This document shows, one piece after another, positions 8,166 through 16,220 of a DNA stretch of 64,000 bases. This stretch comes from a virus. The stretch's first letter is position 1. Every line of letters begins with the position of its first letter. The position numbers were made by a program, and so were the translations under genes. The DNA lies in IMG/VR virus record IMGVR_UViG_3300046791_000470, positions 1-64,000 of that record; one strand, given 5' to 3'. A model generated the notes under the pieces. It made no database searches. It was not told the origin of the DNA and saw only the letters and a program-made list of their open reading frames with translations.

Positions 8166-8959
8166 GGCCGCCTCCCCAGCTTCACGCCGGGCACGTCGCC
8201 GCATTGCTCGCGCACCTCGCGGATCACGCCGGGCGCGGCGGCGAAGGTCCGATCGATGTCGGCGGCGTCGAGCGCTGGCTCGACCCGTTCGAAGCCGACA
8301 GCCCACACCCAGGGGTTCGCGGCCCACCCCGCGGACCTGTCGATCACCGTTCGCCACCGTCCGGTGGGGCCGCTCTCGTCGATCTCCTCGACTCGCGTTC
8401 GGCGCTTGCCGTTGATGCCTTCCCAGAGCTCCGCGTACGCAGCCCGGCTCGTCACGCCCTCGGCGCGCGCGTCGGCCTCGGTGATGTCCTGCAGCCGCTG
8501 CACGCGGACCTCGCCGATCTCGAGCGTGATGCGCGAGGCCCACCGGAACATGTGGATCGCGGGCGTCCACTTCGTGACGCGCAGGCGCATGGCTTCGCCG
8601 CGGCCGTTGCTGTAGTCGAATCCGCCATCGTCGTCACACGTCGCCCGGTAGGCCACGCACTCCGGCACGGGCGTGTCGATTCCCTCGCCAACCGAGAATC
8701 GCGCGTGCGTCTCGCGCACCCACAGCCGATCGCCGGGGTAGCCGTACGGGCACCGGATGCGCGGGTGCATCGCCTCGCGGTGGTCGCGCGGATAGACCTT
8801 GAGGTAGGGGCCGGGACCGAACACGTCCGTCCCGCCCGGATCGATGCAGACCTCGCCCACGTCCTCCGGCATGCGCACGGTCCGCCGCGTCTGCGTCTTC
8901 GTACCCGCGAGCAGCGCGCGCACCATCGGCGCGCTGAACAAGATCGGCCGCTCCTTCAC
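8162..8959 (-). CDS. ASCH-like conserved phage protein
   Basis: 265 aa from GTG 8959 (GTGA overlap with the upstream stop). Phrases KERPILFSAPMVRALLAGTKTQTRR, CPYGYPGDRLWVRET, IHMFRWASRITLEI, RLQDITEADARAEGV and NPWVWAVGFERV are the hallmark of a widespread phage family related to ASCH/PUA-like domains, which bind RNA or modified bases. It neighbours a DUF5131 gene and a deaminase-like gene, which hints at nucleotide or DNA-base chemistry; this is inferred. Confidence 0.7.
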   Translation of the reverse strand: MKERPILFSAPMVRALLAGTKTQTRRTVRMPEDVGEVCIDPGGTDVFGPGPYLKVYPRDHREAMHPRIRCPYGYPGDRLWVRETHARFSVGEGIDTPVPECVAYRATCDDDGGFDYSNGRGEAMRLRVTKWTPAIHMFRWASRITLEIGEVRVQRLQDITEADARAEGVTSRAAYAELWEGINGKRRTRVEEIDESGPTGRWRTVIDRSAGWAANPWVWAVGFERVEPALDAADIDRTFAAAPGVIREVREQCGDVPGVKLGRRP

Positions 8960-9303
8960 AACTTCCTCGATCCGTCCGGGCTGAACCCGCGGCCGACGTT
9001 CTCGGCGCAGGCCGGGCACCAGCTCACGCAGCCGTCAACCGAGCTCGGCACGTGCGCCAGCGTAGATGGCTCGGGCGTGGCCGGCCCGCGCGCGGTGTCG
9101 AGCTTCGGCGCGTCGCCCGCGGCGATGCGAACGCGCGAGAGCTCCTGGAACAGATCGTGCTCGATCTCGCCGGTCTCGCAGTCGTCGCCCGTCGAGTGCG
9201 ACTCGCACTGGTCGGAGTCCTGGAGGCGGCACGCCAGCACGAACACCTTGCGGAGGTCCGCGAGCGGCACGCTGAAGACCGCGAAGTCAGGTGCATCAGC
9301 CAC
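8956..9303 (-). CDS. small Cys-rich hypothetical protein
   Basis: 115 aa; the start overlaps the upstream gene by 8 nt. Cysteine pairs C-x(9)-C near 27-41 and CVSWCPAC near the C-terminus could bind zinc. No family is recognised. It is translationally linked to the DUF5131 and ASCH-like genes on either side. Confidence 0.5.
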   Translation of the reverse strand: MADAPDFAVFSVPLADLRKVFVLACRLQDSDQCESHSTGDDCETGEIEHDLFQELSRVRIAAGDAPKLDTARGPATPEPSTLAHVPSSVDGCVSWCPACAENVGRGFSPDGSRKL

Positions 9304-10195
9304 GGGTCACCTCCGGGAACGCGTCGTGGATCTTGTCGTCGAGGATCGGCAGGTGCCGCTTCCCCTTCACGCGCTCGCCGCCGATGCCGGGCGCGTCCTT
9401 GCCGGCCCACTGCTTGAAGTGGAACGCGACTCCGTGCCGGGCGGCGGCGTCGCGCGCGGTGCGCACCCACGACGGGTCAGCCGGTCGCGCGCCTCGGCCG
9501 CTCTCGTCGCCGACGATGAGCCAGTCGATCTGTGGGTCGGCGACGATGCCGCCGTCGGCGTAGTCGAGGCGCGGCTCGAGTGCGCGATCCCAGTCCTGAT
9601 CCGTGATGTGCTCGAGAAGCGGCTCGCACGAGATGAACCGGACCACGGCCGGCGTCCGGCGCAGGATCTCGACGCGCGACAGCGACGAGCGCACGCCGGC
9701 GGTGACGCCGAGCCAGACGTTCGGCCACGGCTTGGCAACCTCGGCCAGCTGCTCCTCGTCCATGTACCGGCCGCCGTCGTTCACAGGGCGCGTGATCCAC
9801 GGCAGCATCGTCGCGAAGTTCTCGGGACGCTTCGTGAGGAGGAGCCAGTCGAGCCACGGCGTTTCGTTGATCAGGCGCCACAGTCGGCGTCGTTCCTCTT
9901 CCATGCGGGCCGCGATCTCGGGCACCGGGTGACGCTCGAACAGGTCGCCCATCGACTCGCAGAACACGCGCCGCCGCTCGCCGGCTTTCTTCGCCTTGGC
10001 GTTCAACGCCAGCGGCTCGCGCCAGTGCGCGTCGCTGAAGAACTTCCGCGGTCCGGTGCGCTGCCAGTGATCGCCACCGAGTCGATGATCAAACGCCTCG
10101 GCGTAGCAGTGAGTACACTCGTCGGAGATCTTCCAGCAGCCCCACCACGGATTGAAGGTGTGGTGGGTCCACGAGATGTTGGTCTTGTCACCCAC
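9296..10195 (-). CDS. DUF5131 (phage Gp37/Gp68-like) protein
   Basis: 299 aa from GTG 10195 (8-nt overlap upstream). The N-terminal NPWWGC and ISDECTHCYAE, then RVFCESMGDLFE, LDWLLLTKRPEN and NVWLGVT, are diagnostic for the phage Gp37/Gp68 family, DUF5131. The three cysteines in C-x(6)-C-x(2)-C are the reason the family is suspected to be radical-SAM-like, but no reaction is established. It lies between the ASCH-like and deaminase-like genes. Confidence 0.8.
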   Translation of the reverse strand: MGDKTNISWTHHTFNPWWGCWKISDECTHCYAEAFDHRLGGDHWQRTGPRKFFSDAHWREPLALNAKAKKAGERRRVFCESMGDLFERHPVPEIAARMEEERRRLWRLINETPWLDWLLLTKRPENFATMLPWITRPVNDGGRYMDEEQLAEVAKPWPNVWLGVTAGVRSSLSRVEILRRTPAVVRFISCEPLLEHITDQDWDRALEPRLDYADGGIVADPQIDWLIVGDESGRGARPADPSWVRTARDAAARHGVAFHFKQWAGKDAPGIGGERVKGKRHLPILDDKIHDAFPEVTRG

Positions 10196-10739
10196 GGGGC
10201 GGCTCCTTCTCGACCAGGCCGAGGCCGTAGAGCGTGAGGTGGTGGAACTCCTCGGCGGTGTAGCGGCGCCAGCGCGGATCGCCGTCGGGGTACTCGGTGA
10301 CCTTCGGAAAGAATCCCTGACTCGGGCGATCGATCCACACCGGCTGCTCGTACAGCCACACCCCATCGAGTCCCACGTCCAGGATCGTCCGCGAGCACGT
10401 CACGCACGACGGCCCGCCGCCGGCGACGAGCTCGCCGCCCACCACCTTCACGTGGACCAGTTCGAGCGTGACAGCCCGGCCCATCCGCAGCGGCAGCGCC
10501 GCCATGATGGCCCGCTCCTCGGCGTGGACGCACAGCTTGCCGCATGCCTCGCGGCACGCCGCGTCGCCTCGGCACTGGAAGGGCGGTGGCTGGCCGTTGT
10601 GCCCGACGCCGAACACGCCGAGCGCCCGCGAGAACACGGCGGCGCCGCGGCTCGACTTGAGGCACGCCCCTTGCGCCCGGCCCTCGCGCGCCGCGCGGAT
10701 CGCGGCCTCGATCGCCTCCTGTGGTGGTGTCGACTCCAT
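10188..10739 (-). CDS. cytidine/dCMP-deaminase-like protein
   Basis: 183 aa. HAEERAIMAA at 72-81 and PSCVTC around 110-115 give the zinc-binding His/Glu and Cys-x2-Cys of the cytidine/deoxycytidylate deaminase fold. The order is right, but PSC replaces the usual PCxxC phrase. Phage dCMP deaminases feed thymidylate pools and can supply modified bases. The start overlaps the upstream stop by one base. Confidence 0.7.
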   Translation of the reverse strand: MESTPPQEAIEAAIRAAREGRAQGACLKSSRGAAVFSRALGVFGVGHNGQPPPFQCRGDAACREACGKLCVHAEERAIMAALPLRMGRAVTLELVHVKVVGGELVAGGGPSCVTCSRTILDVGLDGVWLYEQPVWIDRPSQGFFPKVTEYPDGDPRWRRYTAEEFHHLTLYGLGLVEKEPPRG

Positions 10740-11242
10740 CAGCGTCCTCCTCGGTCCAGAATGTCCTCGAGCATCCCCAGCGATTCCTCGTCGATGTTCG
10801 CCTCGCGGAGCCCGTCGGCGAGGTGCTCGAGCGCCGCCGACTCGATCTGTCGCACCCGCTCGCGCGACACGAACAGCACGCCCGCGATCTCGTCGAGCTG
10901 CGCGTCGTCGTGCAGCGTGCTCATCGCCTCGTCCAGCACGCACGACTTGACCGACGCGGAGGGCTCGTCGAACACCGCCTCCACGAAGTCCTCGATCTCG
11001 TCATAGGCGCGCTCGTCGGCCTCGCGGCCCGGCGGGATCAGGCGCGCCGCGCCGGTGCTCGCCGATCGGTACCGCGCGTTGAGCACGATCGACCCGTCGG
11101 GCAGCATGTCCAGCAGCAGGTTGAAGCGGCAGCCCACGAACGGGCACGGGCGCGGTCCCTTGCGGCAGTCGCCGACCGTCCGCGGGCGCGCGAACAGCGC
11201 GTCATCGGTGAGTATGGGCAGTCTCGTCGGGTTTCTCACCAT
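10739..11242 (-). CDS. sigma-factor-region-4-like HTH protein with Cys-rich N-terminus
   Basis: 167 aa. The C-terminal part (residues 115-141, LDEIAGVLFVSRERVRQIESAALEHL) matches the sigma-70 region 4 HTH that reads -35 boxes. The N-terminal DCRKGPRPCPFVGCRFNLLLD contains three cysteines and is typical of small myxobacterial and phage proteins with this layout. It lacks regions 2 and 3, so it is not a whole sigma factor; it may bind -35 sites or core polymerase. It is a candidate regulator of the unusual TTGAC-type promoters in this window, which is inference. Confidence 0.65.
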   Translation of the reverse strand: MVRNPTRLPILTDDALFARPRTVGDCRKGPRPCPFVGCRFNLLLDMLPDGSIVLNARYRSASTGAARLIPPGREADERAYDEIEDFVEAVFDEPSASVKSCVLDEAMSTLHDDAQLDEIAGVLFVSRERVRQIESAALEHLADGLREANIDEESLGMLEDILDRGGR

Positions 11243-11244
11243 GG

Positions 11245-11871
11245 CTACAGCAGCGCTCCCTGCGTCGTGGCTGCGGCGAGCCCCGCGGCAACGAGCTCCT
11301 CCAGCACCCACGCCGGGTCCTTGGTGATCAGGCGCGCGCGGATGAGCACGCCGGGTTTCTGCTCGGTCCACGCCTTGCCGACGTGGGCCGAGGTGATCTG
11401 CGAGTCGTCCTCGGCGAGCGCGCCCGCGAGGCCCTTCTTGGTCGCGTCGGTCAGCGCGTCGCCAACCGCGCGCGCGAGCTTGTCCCAGTCTGGCTTCGTG
11501 TCCGGGGTCGGGTGGCGCATCCCCTCCGCCGACAGCGCGCCGCGGCCGGTGTAGTGGGCGTCCGGCCGGCGGCGCAGGAACACCATGAACATCTCGAGCG
11601 CCCCTGGACGCGTCACGACCCGCGCGCCCGCGGCGTTCCGCGCGCTGATCGCGTAGACCCGGATCAACCCCTGCCACGCCTCGAGCGCCTTCCCGCCGTC
11701 GTCGGTCACCACCGCCCCGACGATGCGCCCGCCGATGCAGTTGCGCCGGCCGCACCGCTTCCCCGGCACGCACGCCGTGCAGGGTCCGCGATCGATCGGG
11801 AACGCGTCGTGGTTGCCTTTGCTCAGCGGCTCGCCCGCGACGAAGAACCGTATGTCCAGGGGCGCGCTCAT
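11245..11871 (-). CDS. rusA: RusA-family Holliday-junction resolvase
   Basis: 208 aa; ATG 11871 overlaps the upstream TGA (TGATG). The phrase PDTKPDWDKLARAVGDALTD followed by AEDDSQI carries the acidic residues and Lys of RusA resolvases, after the usual N-terminal LSKGNHDAF and an RRRPDAHYTGRG loop. A Cys-rich insert, CTACVPGKRCGRRNC, is unusual and could be a zinc finger. RusA cuts four-way junctions made in replication or recombination. It sits with helicases and methylases. Confidence 0.8.
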   Translation of the reverse strand: MSAPLDIRFFVAGEPLSKGNHDAFPIDRGPCTACVPGKRCGRRNCIGGRIVGAVVTDDGGKALEAWQGLIRVYAISARNAAGARVVTRPGALEMFMVFLRRRPDAHYTGRGALSAEGMRHPTPDTKPDWDKLARAVGDALTDATKKGLAGALAEDDSQITSAHVGKAWTEQKPGVLIRARLITKDPAWVLEELVAAGLAAATTQGALL

Positions 11872-12158
11872 CAGTTGTCGTCGCTTCCCCCGTCGCCGGT
11901 GTCCTTGACCTTGCCGACCTTGGCCTTGACCACCTCGGCGAGCGACACCTTGCGCTGGTTGCCCTCGCCGTCCTCGTAGCGGTAGCTGGTGAGGTTGTGC
12001 GAGACCATCACGGCGACGAGCGCCGCCTGCGCCTTGGTCTCCTTCTCGCCGAGCTGCATGCGCTCGTCGCGCAGCACGCGGTACTCCTCCGCTGCCGCCT
12101 CGATCTCCTCGATGACGGGCGCCGCGGTTCCTTCGATCTGCAATTGTGCTCTGGCCAT
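11871..12158 (-). CDS. small coiled-coil phage protein
   Basis: 95 aa. A heptad-rich helix (about 10-50) is followed by RYEDGEGNQRKVSLAEVVKAKVGKVK. Proteins of this type are often found beside RusA and DnaB genes in phages. The role is unknown. Confidence 0.55.
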   Translation of the reverse strand: MARAQLQIEGTAAPVIEEIEAAAEEYRVLRDERMQLGEKETKAQAALVAVMVSHNLTSYRYEDGEGNQRKVSLAEVVKAKVGKVKDTGDGGSDDN

Positions 12159-12169
12159 GTCGCTGTCTC

Positions 12170-12937
12170 CTACTGGTTAGTTGCCTGCGCCGCATCGACG
12201 CGCCGTTGCGCGTAGTCGGCCCACTTCTTCGCGAGATCGAGGCCCACGGCCCCCATCCGCAGATGCTTCGCAGCGGCGAGCAGCGTGCCCGAGCCGCAGA
12301 ACGCATCGACCACGGTCTCGCCCGGGGTCATGAAGTCGCGCGTGATCTCCTTGATCAGCTCGAGCGGCTTCTGTGCCTCGTGCACGCGGTGCTCGCCGCG
12401 CACCACGCCGGCCGTGTACACGCCGTGCTTCCCCCCGCCGTTCCACCGCATCCGCCGCCCGCGGTGGTGCGCCACCACGATCACCTCGTGGCCCGAGCTC
12501 GGCCGGTCGCCGGTCATCTGCGGCGTGGCGCTCTGCCGCGGGCGCTCGTGCGTGAGCTCGGCGTCCCCGGTCTTCACCCAGATCATCGAGCGGACGTAGA
12601 CCATGCCGGCGGCCTCGAGCGCCGTGGCCCAGTCCATCGAGCTCTCGTGATCCGAGAACACCAGCGCCCACCGCCGGCACGCGCGCGCCGCCCACGCCGC
12701 CCACCGCAGCCGCTTCTCCGTCGTCGCCGGATCGAACCCGAGCGGCATCGGCGCGCTGATCCCGTGCTTCGTCTCCTTGCCGCGCCGCGTGTTGTCCTGC
12801 GTCCGCTTGTCGTACGGCGGATCCCAGAACACGTGATCGAAGGCGCCCTCGTCCACCTGCACGTCTTCGATCGCCGCGCAGTAGGCGAGCTGCCGCCCGC
12901 GCAGGTCGGTCATGAACTGGCTATCGAGCTTGAGCAT
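12170..12937 (-). CDS. DNA methyltransferase, N4/N6 beta-class
   Basis: 255 aa. DPPY at 39-42 comes before FCGSGT at 213-218, the beta-class order in which the catalytic motif precedes the AdoMet loop. AQKPLELIKEIT and GLDLAKKWADYAQRRV complete the fold. It would add a methyl group to adenine N6 or cytosine N4; the target is not visible. ATG 12937 overlaps the stop of the helicase gene by one base (TAATG). This is the second of three methyltransferases in the window. Confidence 0.85.
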   Translation of the reverse strand: MLKLDSQFMTDLRGRQLAYCAAIEDVQVDEGAFDHVFWDPPYDKRTQDNTRRGKETKHGISAPMPLGFDPATTEKRLRWAAWAARACRRWALVFSDHESSMDWATALEAAGMVYVRSMIWVKTGDAELTHERPRQSATPQMTGDRPSSGHEVIVVAHHRGRRMRWNGGGKHGVYTAGVVRGEHRVHEAQKPLELIKEITRDFMTPGETVVDAFCGSGTLLAAAKHLRMGAVGLDLAKKWADYAQRRVDAAQATNQ

Positions 12938-14337
12938 TACCGTCCTCGCATGGCGCGTGCCTGTTGGTAGTCGAGCGCGGAGTTGTAGATGGAGTGCGTC
13001 GGGGCGTCGAGATAGAGCCGGAGTTCGCCGCCGGCAGCGCCCTGCGCGTTCTTCAGCACGAGCATGTACAGCTCCGACTCGTCGTGATTCTTCGCGTCGT
13101 ACTTACACGGGTAGTAGATCCCGTAAATCATCTTCCCGTCCTGCTCGAGCGAACCCGAGTCGCGGATGTCGCTCAGGCGCGGGCGGTGATCGTCGCGCTT
13201 CTCCACGTCGCGGTTGAGCTGGCAGAACGCCACCACCGCGAGATCGTCGGTGGACGCGAACGTCGACAGGACGCGCGAGATATGCGACACGCCCTCGTCG
13301 CGGGTGCGCGCCCATTCGGGGGTCGGCATCTTCTGGATGTAGTCGACGAGGATCTGCCGCAGCCGCGGCTTGCCGAGCGACACCCGCCGCACGTTCTCGC
13401 GCCGCACGCGCCGCACGAGCTGCTCGACCGACCAGCCGGAGCAGTCGAGGAAGCTCTCCTGGCGCGCCATCGCCCGGCCAGCGCCGCGCACGAACGCGCC
13501 GAGGTCCGCGCCGGCGTCGAGCTTGCGCGCGCGGATGCGCTCCGTCGCGAACCCGGTTTCCTGCGCGAGGGCGCGCTGGCCGAAGCTGAGCCCGGCGTCC
13601 TCGTACGAGCACAGCAGCGAGTCCATGTCCGCGATCGTCTTGGCCGCCTTGGCAAAGCTCATCGCCACCGATGTTTTGAACGTGGCCGGCCGGGCGATCA
13701 CGAGGGTCATCACCCCGATCGGGTTGCCGCCGCACCGCTCGTCGATCGCCGAGACCCCCGTGGGCACGCCGGCGTAGACCAGCTCGCCGCGCGCCCGCGC
13801 TTGCACGTCGGCCACCACGCGGTCTGCCTCGGTCGCCGCGAGTTGGCCCATCGTCAGGACCGGCGCCTCGGCGGCCACGCGGATCTGCATCAGCGACGCG
13901 TTCGTGAGGTGGATGATCTCCTCGCCGCTGGTGTCGTCGAGATAGATCTCCTCGACGATCTCGCTCAGCCGGACGGCCACGTCCCGCAGCACGCGGGCGT
14001 CCACCACGTCGGCCGCGTACGCCTCCACGTTGTCCGCCGTCGGGACGCGCAGCGCGAGCTCGCCGAGGAACGCCACGCCGCCGATCGCCTCGAGCTTCCC
14101 CATCCGCTCGATCTCGGTCTCCAGCGTCACCACGTCGATCGGCTTCGAGGCCGCCTCGAGCCCGCGGATCGCCTCGAACACGATCTTGTGTCTGGGGTCG
14201 TAGAAGTCGTCCGGCTCGAGCGTCGACAGCAGCGCCAGCACCTCGGGCCGGAGCAGCACGCCGCCGAGGATCGACGCCTCGGCGGCCGGCCGGTGCGGCA
14301 GCACGCGCCGGTCGGCTTTGCCCTCGCGCCTACCCAC
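12937..14337 (-). CDS. dnaB: DnaB-type replicative helicase with unusual P-loop
   Basis: 466 aa from GTG 14337, overlapping the upstream stop by 8 nt (GTGGGTAG pattern). The N-terminal domain (AEASILGGVLLRPEV, DFYDPRHKIVFEAI, DVVTLETEI) and C-terminal RecA-like domain (AGVPTGVSAIDE, CQLNRDVEKRDDHRPRLSDIRDSGSLEQDGKMIYGI) are typical DnaB. The P-loop reads ARPATFKTS (215-223), with Phe where GKT-type loops have Gly. This is either a tolerated variant or a sign of altered ATP use. It is downstream of the initiator and probably loaded by it. Confidence 0.85.
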   Translation of the reverse strand: MGRREGKADRRVLPHRPAAEASILGGVLLRPEVLALLSTLEPDDFYDPRHKIVFEAIRGLEAASKPIDVVTLETEIERMGKLEAIGGVAFLGELALRVPTADNVEAYAADVVDARVLRDVAVRLSEIVEEIYLDDTSGEEIIHLTNASLMQIRVAAEAPVLTMGQLAATEADRVVADVQARARGELVYAGVPTGVSAIDERCGGNPIGVMTLVIARPATFKTSVAMSFAKAAKTIADMDSLLCSYEDAGLSFGQRALAQETGFATERIRARKLDAGADLGAFVRGAGRAMARQESFLDCSGWSVEQLVRRVRRENVRRVSLGKPRLRQILVDYIQKMPTPEWARTRDEGVSHISRVLSTFASTDDLAVVAFCQLNRDVEKRDDHRPRLSDIRDSGSLEQDGKMIYGIYYPCKYDAKNHDESELYMLVLKNAQGAAGGELRLYLDAPTHSIYNSALDYQQARAMRGR

Positions 14338-15505
14338 GGCTATCACCCCACGGATCATCGGCGGTCCAGGGCTTGAACTCGGGCGCCGGTCGGTTGTCGG
14401 GGATCGAGCCGCCGCGTGGCACCGCGCGCGCCGCCGCGGACGATGTCTGGTTCCCCCGTACCGCCTGGATGCGGTCCCACTTCTCCTCGAGCGAGTCGGG
14501 GCTCTGCACCACGAACGGGCTGGCCGTAGGCTGCATCGGCTTGGACGGGTCGCGGTTGAACAGCCACGAGACGGTCCGCGCGATCTCGTCCCAGATGCCC
14601 GAGGCGCCGTCGGTGTCCAGCTCGAGCACGTTGGCCGCGCGCGCGAGCTTGGCGTGCAGCTTCGCGAACGAGCGCGCCCACGTGAGCCGGCGACGGCATC
14701 GCCCCGCCCACTGCTCGGCGGCCAGCATCGAGCCGGGGGTGCGCTCGATGATCTGCTTGCGCAGGTAGTCAGCCGCCGCCCACGCACGATCTGGAATCGA
14801 CTCTGCCTCTTGGGCTTCGCGTGTCTCCTTGTCCGGCCTCGGCTTGCGAGGCTTCTTGGGAACAGCAGCTTTGGAGGAAGGGAGATCTTTATTTAGGATC
14901 TGAGGATCTGAAGATCTCTCCGGACTCTCAGATCTAGGATCAGATCCGGATCCAGGATCAGATCTCAGATCAGAGAGGTCTCCCTCGAGAAAACTCGAAA
15001 TGGTCGGGTCGGTCATTTTCAATTGGTTGAGCTGGTCTGGTTTTGGTGGTTTTCCACCTGAGGTTTCGCCGACTTCCAAATGGTCGGGTGGAGCGGTTTC
15101 AAATGGCCGGCTCGTCGAGGAGTTTTCAGATGAATTGGTTGACCTCGGCCCGATTCGCTCGCTTTCACGAGCAGTCTCCACGACTTCCAAATGGCCGGCT
15201 GACTCGCTCGCGGATCGTCGATACGTGAGACCGATCGTCGTCTTTCCCTTTTGACCTCGGTCACTTGCGACCGAGCAGAACCCGCCAACCTCCAACGCAG
15301 CGAGCGCGCGCCGGATCACCCCGCGGTCAACGCCGCAGAGCGCGGCCAGACTATCGTGTGTAGTGACCAGCACGCGATTACCATCTCCAGTCGGAGTGGC
15401 AGTTGCGCTGATCGTGAGCGCGACGCGGAGCTGGTCGGACGGCAAGCGCCACCACCACATCTCCATCGAGCTGCGAAGCCACCGTGCTGCCGCGTCGTCG
15501 ACCAT
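14330..15505 (-). CDS. replication initiator-like protein (lambda O-type)
   Basis: 391 aa; ATG 15505 is the first start after an in-frame TGA. Residues about 1-80 (WWWRLPSDQLRVALTISA, SLAALCGVDRGVIRRALAALEVGGF) form a winged HTH of the phage replisome-organizer type. The middle (about 95-230) is low-complexity, rich in Ser, Asp, Glu and Pro. The C-terminal third is basic and helical and could contact the helicase. The middle is encoded by unusually AT-richer DNA with clustered GATC and repeats, as in lambda O, where the origin lies in the gene. The helicase gene follows directly. Confidence 0.65.
   Translation of the reverse strand: MVDDAAARWLRSSMEMWWWRLPSDQLRVALTISATATPTGDGNRVLVTTHDSLAALCGVDRGVIRRALAALEVGGFCSVASDRGQKGKTTIGLTYRRSASESAGHLEVVETARESERIGPRSTNSSENSSTSRPFETAPPDHLEVGETSGGKPPKPDQLNQLKMTDPTISSFLEGDLSDLRSDPGSGSDPRSESPERSSDPQILNKDLPSSKAAVPKKPRKPRPDKETREAQEAESIPDRAWAAADYLRKQIIERTPGSMLAAEQWAGRCRRRLTWARSFAKLHAKLARAANVLELDTDGASGIWDEIARTVSWLFNRDPSKPMQPTASPFVVQSPDSLEEKWDRIQAVRGNQTSSAAARAVPRGGSIPDNRPAPEFKPWTADDPWGDSRG
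14884..14971. other. GATC-rich cluster, candidate replication origin
   Basis: Eleven GATC sites in 88 bp, against about 0.3 expected by chance, many inside AGATCT, GGATCC or GATCAGATC contexts, in a segment clearly lower in GC than its surroundings. It lies inside the initiator gene. A phage Dam-like methylase is encoded at 5889-6848, so these sites could be methylated and used to time or mark initiation, as in bacterial oriC. No origin activity is shown. Confidence 0.55.
14998..15198. repeat. four AAATGGYCGG direct repeats
   Basis: AAATGGTCGG at 14998-15007 and 15078-15087, AAATGGCCGG at 15101-15110 and 15189-15198. The last three are each preceded by C. They lie in the low-complexity part of the initiator gene, next to the GATC cluster, and have the look of short iterons for initiator binding. 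Their coding constraint (HLEV and FET phrases) is an alternative explanation. Confidence 0.45.
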
Positions 15506-15704
15506 GGGTCATGCGGGCCGGAGGGGGAGACACCCAACCGAGCGCCAGAGCCGCTCGTGGATCCCCGCCAAGAGCTCGCACGTGGCCAGCTCTGGCGATC
15601 GGTTCGATGTCTCGGTGTGGCGATCCTTGGCGGGGACCATGCCCTCCGCTCTAGCAAATTCCGGAGTTCACCCGCAAGCAAATTAAACGGGGATTGTCGC
15701 AGAA
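15506..15704 (-). promoter_or_regulatory. leader of the replication operon with inverted repeat
   Basis: Gene-free 199 bp between the regulator and the initiator. An 11-bp perfect inverted repeat, TCCCCGCCAAG at 15562-15572 and its complement at 15626-15636, could form a long hairpin in the leader. Within it lies the smaller AGAGCT...AGCTCT at about 15571-15593. On the minus strand TTTAAT near 15684-15679 is a good -10 box, preceded by GACAATCCCCG, a block also found in the promoter at 2413-2441; its -35 is weak. Confidence 0.4.
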
Positions 15705-16094
15705 TCAGCGATCGGAGAAGAGGTCGTGGTGCCAGTGCTCGAGGTCCACATCCCCAGCGGTGACGTGCTTGATCAGCAGCATCACGGGCACCTGGGGGCA
15801 GTGCCGGCCGTTGACGGCGTCCAGCAGGGTCTTCGCGGGGGGTGCGAACGCCGCGTCCACGCCGGCGCTCGGCGCGATCTCCCTGAGCTTGTCGGCGAGC
15901 TCGGAGACGGTCCAGCCGCGGGCGCGAATCCAGCGGGCCAGCGCGGTGCGCGGCGGCAGCGGCGGGCGCCCGCGCTTCTTGGTAGGAGCCGCCGGCGGCG
16001 GCACCGCAGGCGCGCTGTCGGTCGCCGGCGCCGCAGATCTCATTGGCTTCGAAGCCTTCGGTGGCTTCGTCGCGCGCAATTTCTTCGCGGCCAT
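15705..16094 (-). CDS. small DNA-binding regulator with AT-hook-like motif
   Basis: 129 aa from ATG 16094. The N-terminal half is Lys/Ala/Pro-rich and holds KKRGRPPLPPR (an AT-hook core). The C-terminal half (ALARWIRARGWTVSELADKLRE, KTLLDAVNGRHCPQVPVMLLIKHVTAGDV) looks like a Cro/XRE-type HTH. It lies between the leftward replication operon and the rightward recombination operon, the usual place for a phage switch regulator. The promoter at 16101-16129 leaves 6 nt before its ATG. Confidence 0.6.
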   Translation of the reverse strand: MAAKKLRATKPPKASKPMRSAAPATDSAPAVPPPAAPTKKRGRPPLPPRTALARWIRARGWTVSELADKLREIAPSAGVDAAFAPPAKTLLDAVNGRHCPQVPVMLLIKHVTAGDVDLEHWHHDLFSDR

Positions 16095-16100
16095 GCCCGC

Positions 16101-16129
16101 ACGGTATGGGATCACCCGCAAAGGGACAA
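16101..16129 (-). promoter_or_regulatory. sigma70-like promoter, leaderless spacing
   Basis: On the minus strand TTGTCC, 17 nt, TACCGT, then 6 nt to ATG 16094. The spacing is the same as that of the other leaderless promoters in this window, though the boxes are weaker. Confidence 0.45.
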
Positions 16130-16163
16130 GCGTCAGTTCACTGGCGAAACCCGGAAATTATCC

Positions 16164-16201
16164 TGGACAGGCACACCCGCTTTCGGATAGACGGGATAGA
16201 C
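16164..16201 (+). promoter_or_regulatory. candidate promoter of the rightward recombination operon
   Basis: TGGACA, 17 nt and ATAGAC on the plus strand, followed by a second copy of GGATAGAC (16185-16192 and 16194-16201). The doubled 8-mer could be an operator. The first gene starts at 16221 with AGGAG in front, so this transcript would carry a normal ribosome binding site. Confidence 0.4.
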
Positions 16202-16220
16202 GCCCTCGCCAGGAGTTGCA

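Noticed and set aside
15316-15681. A 121-codon minus-strand frame upstream of the initiator
   Set aside because: It overlaps the initiator in another frame, starts with TTG and has no domain; the stretch reads better as a leader.
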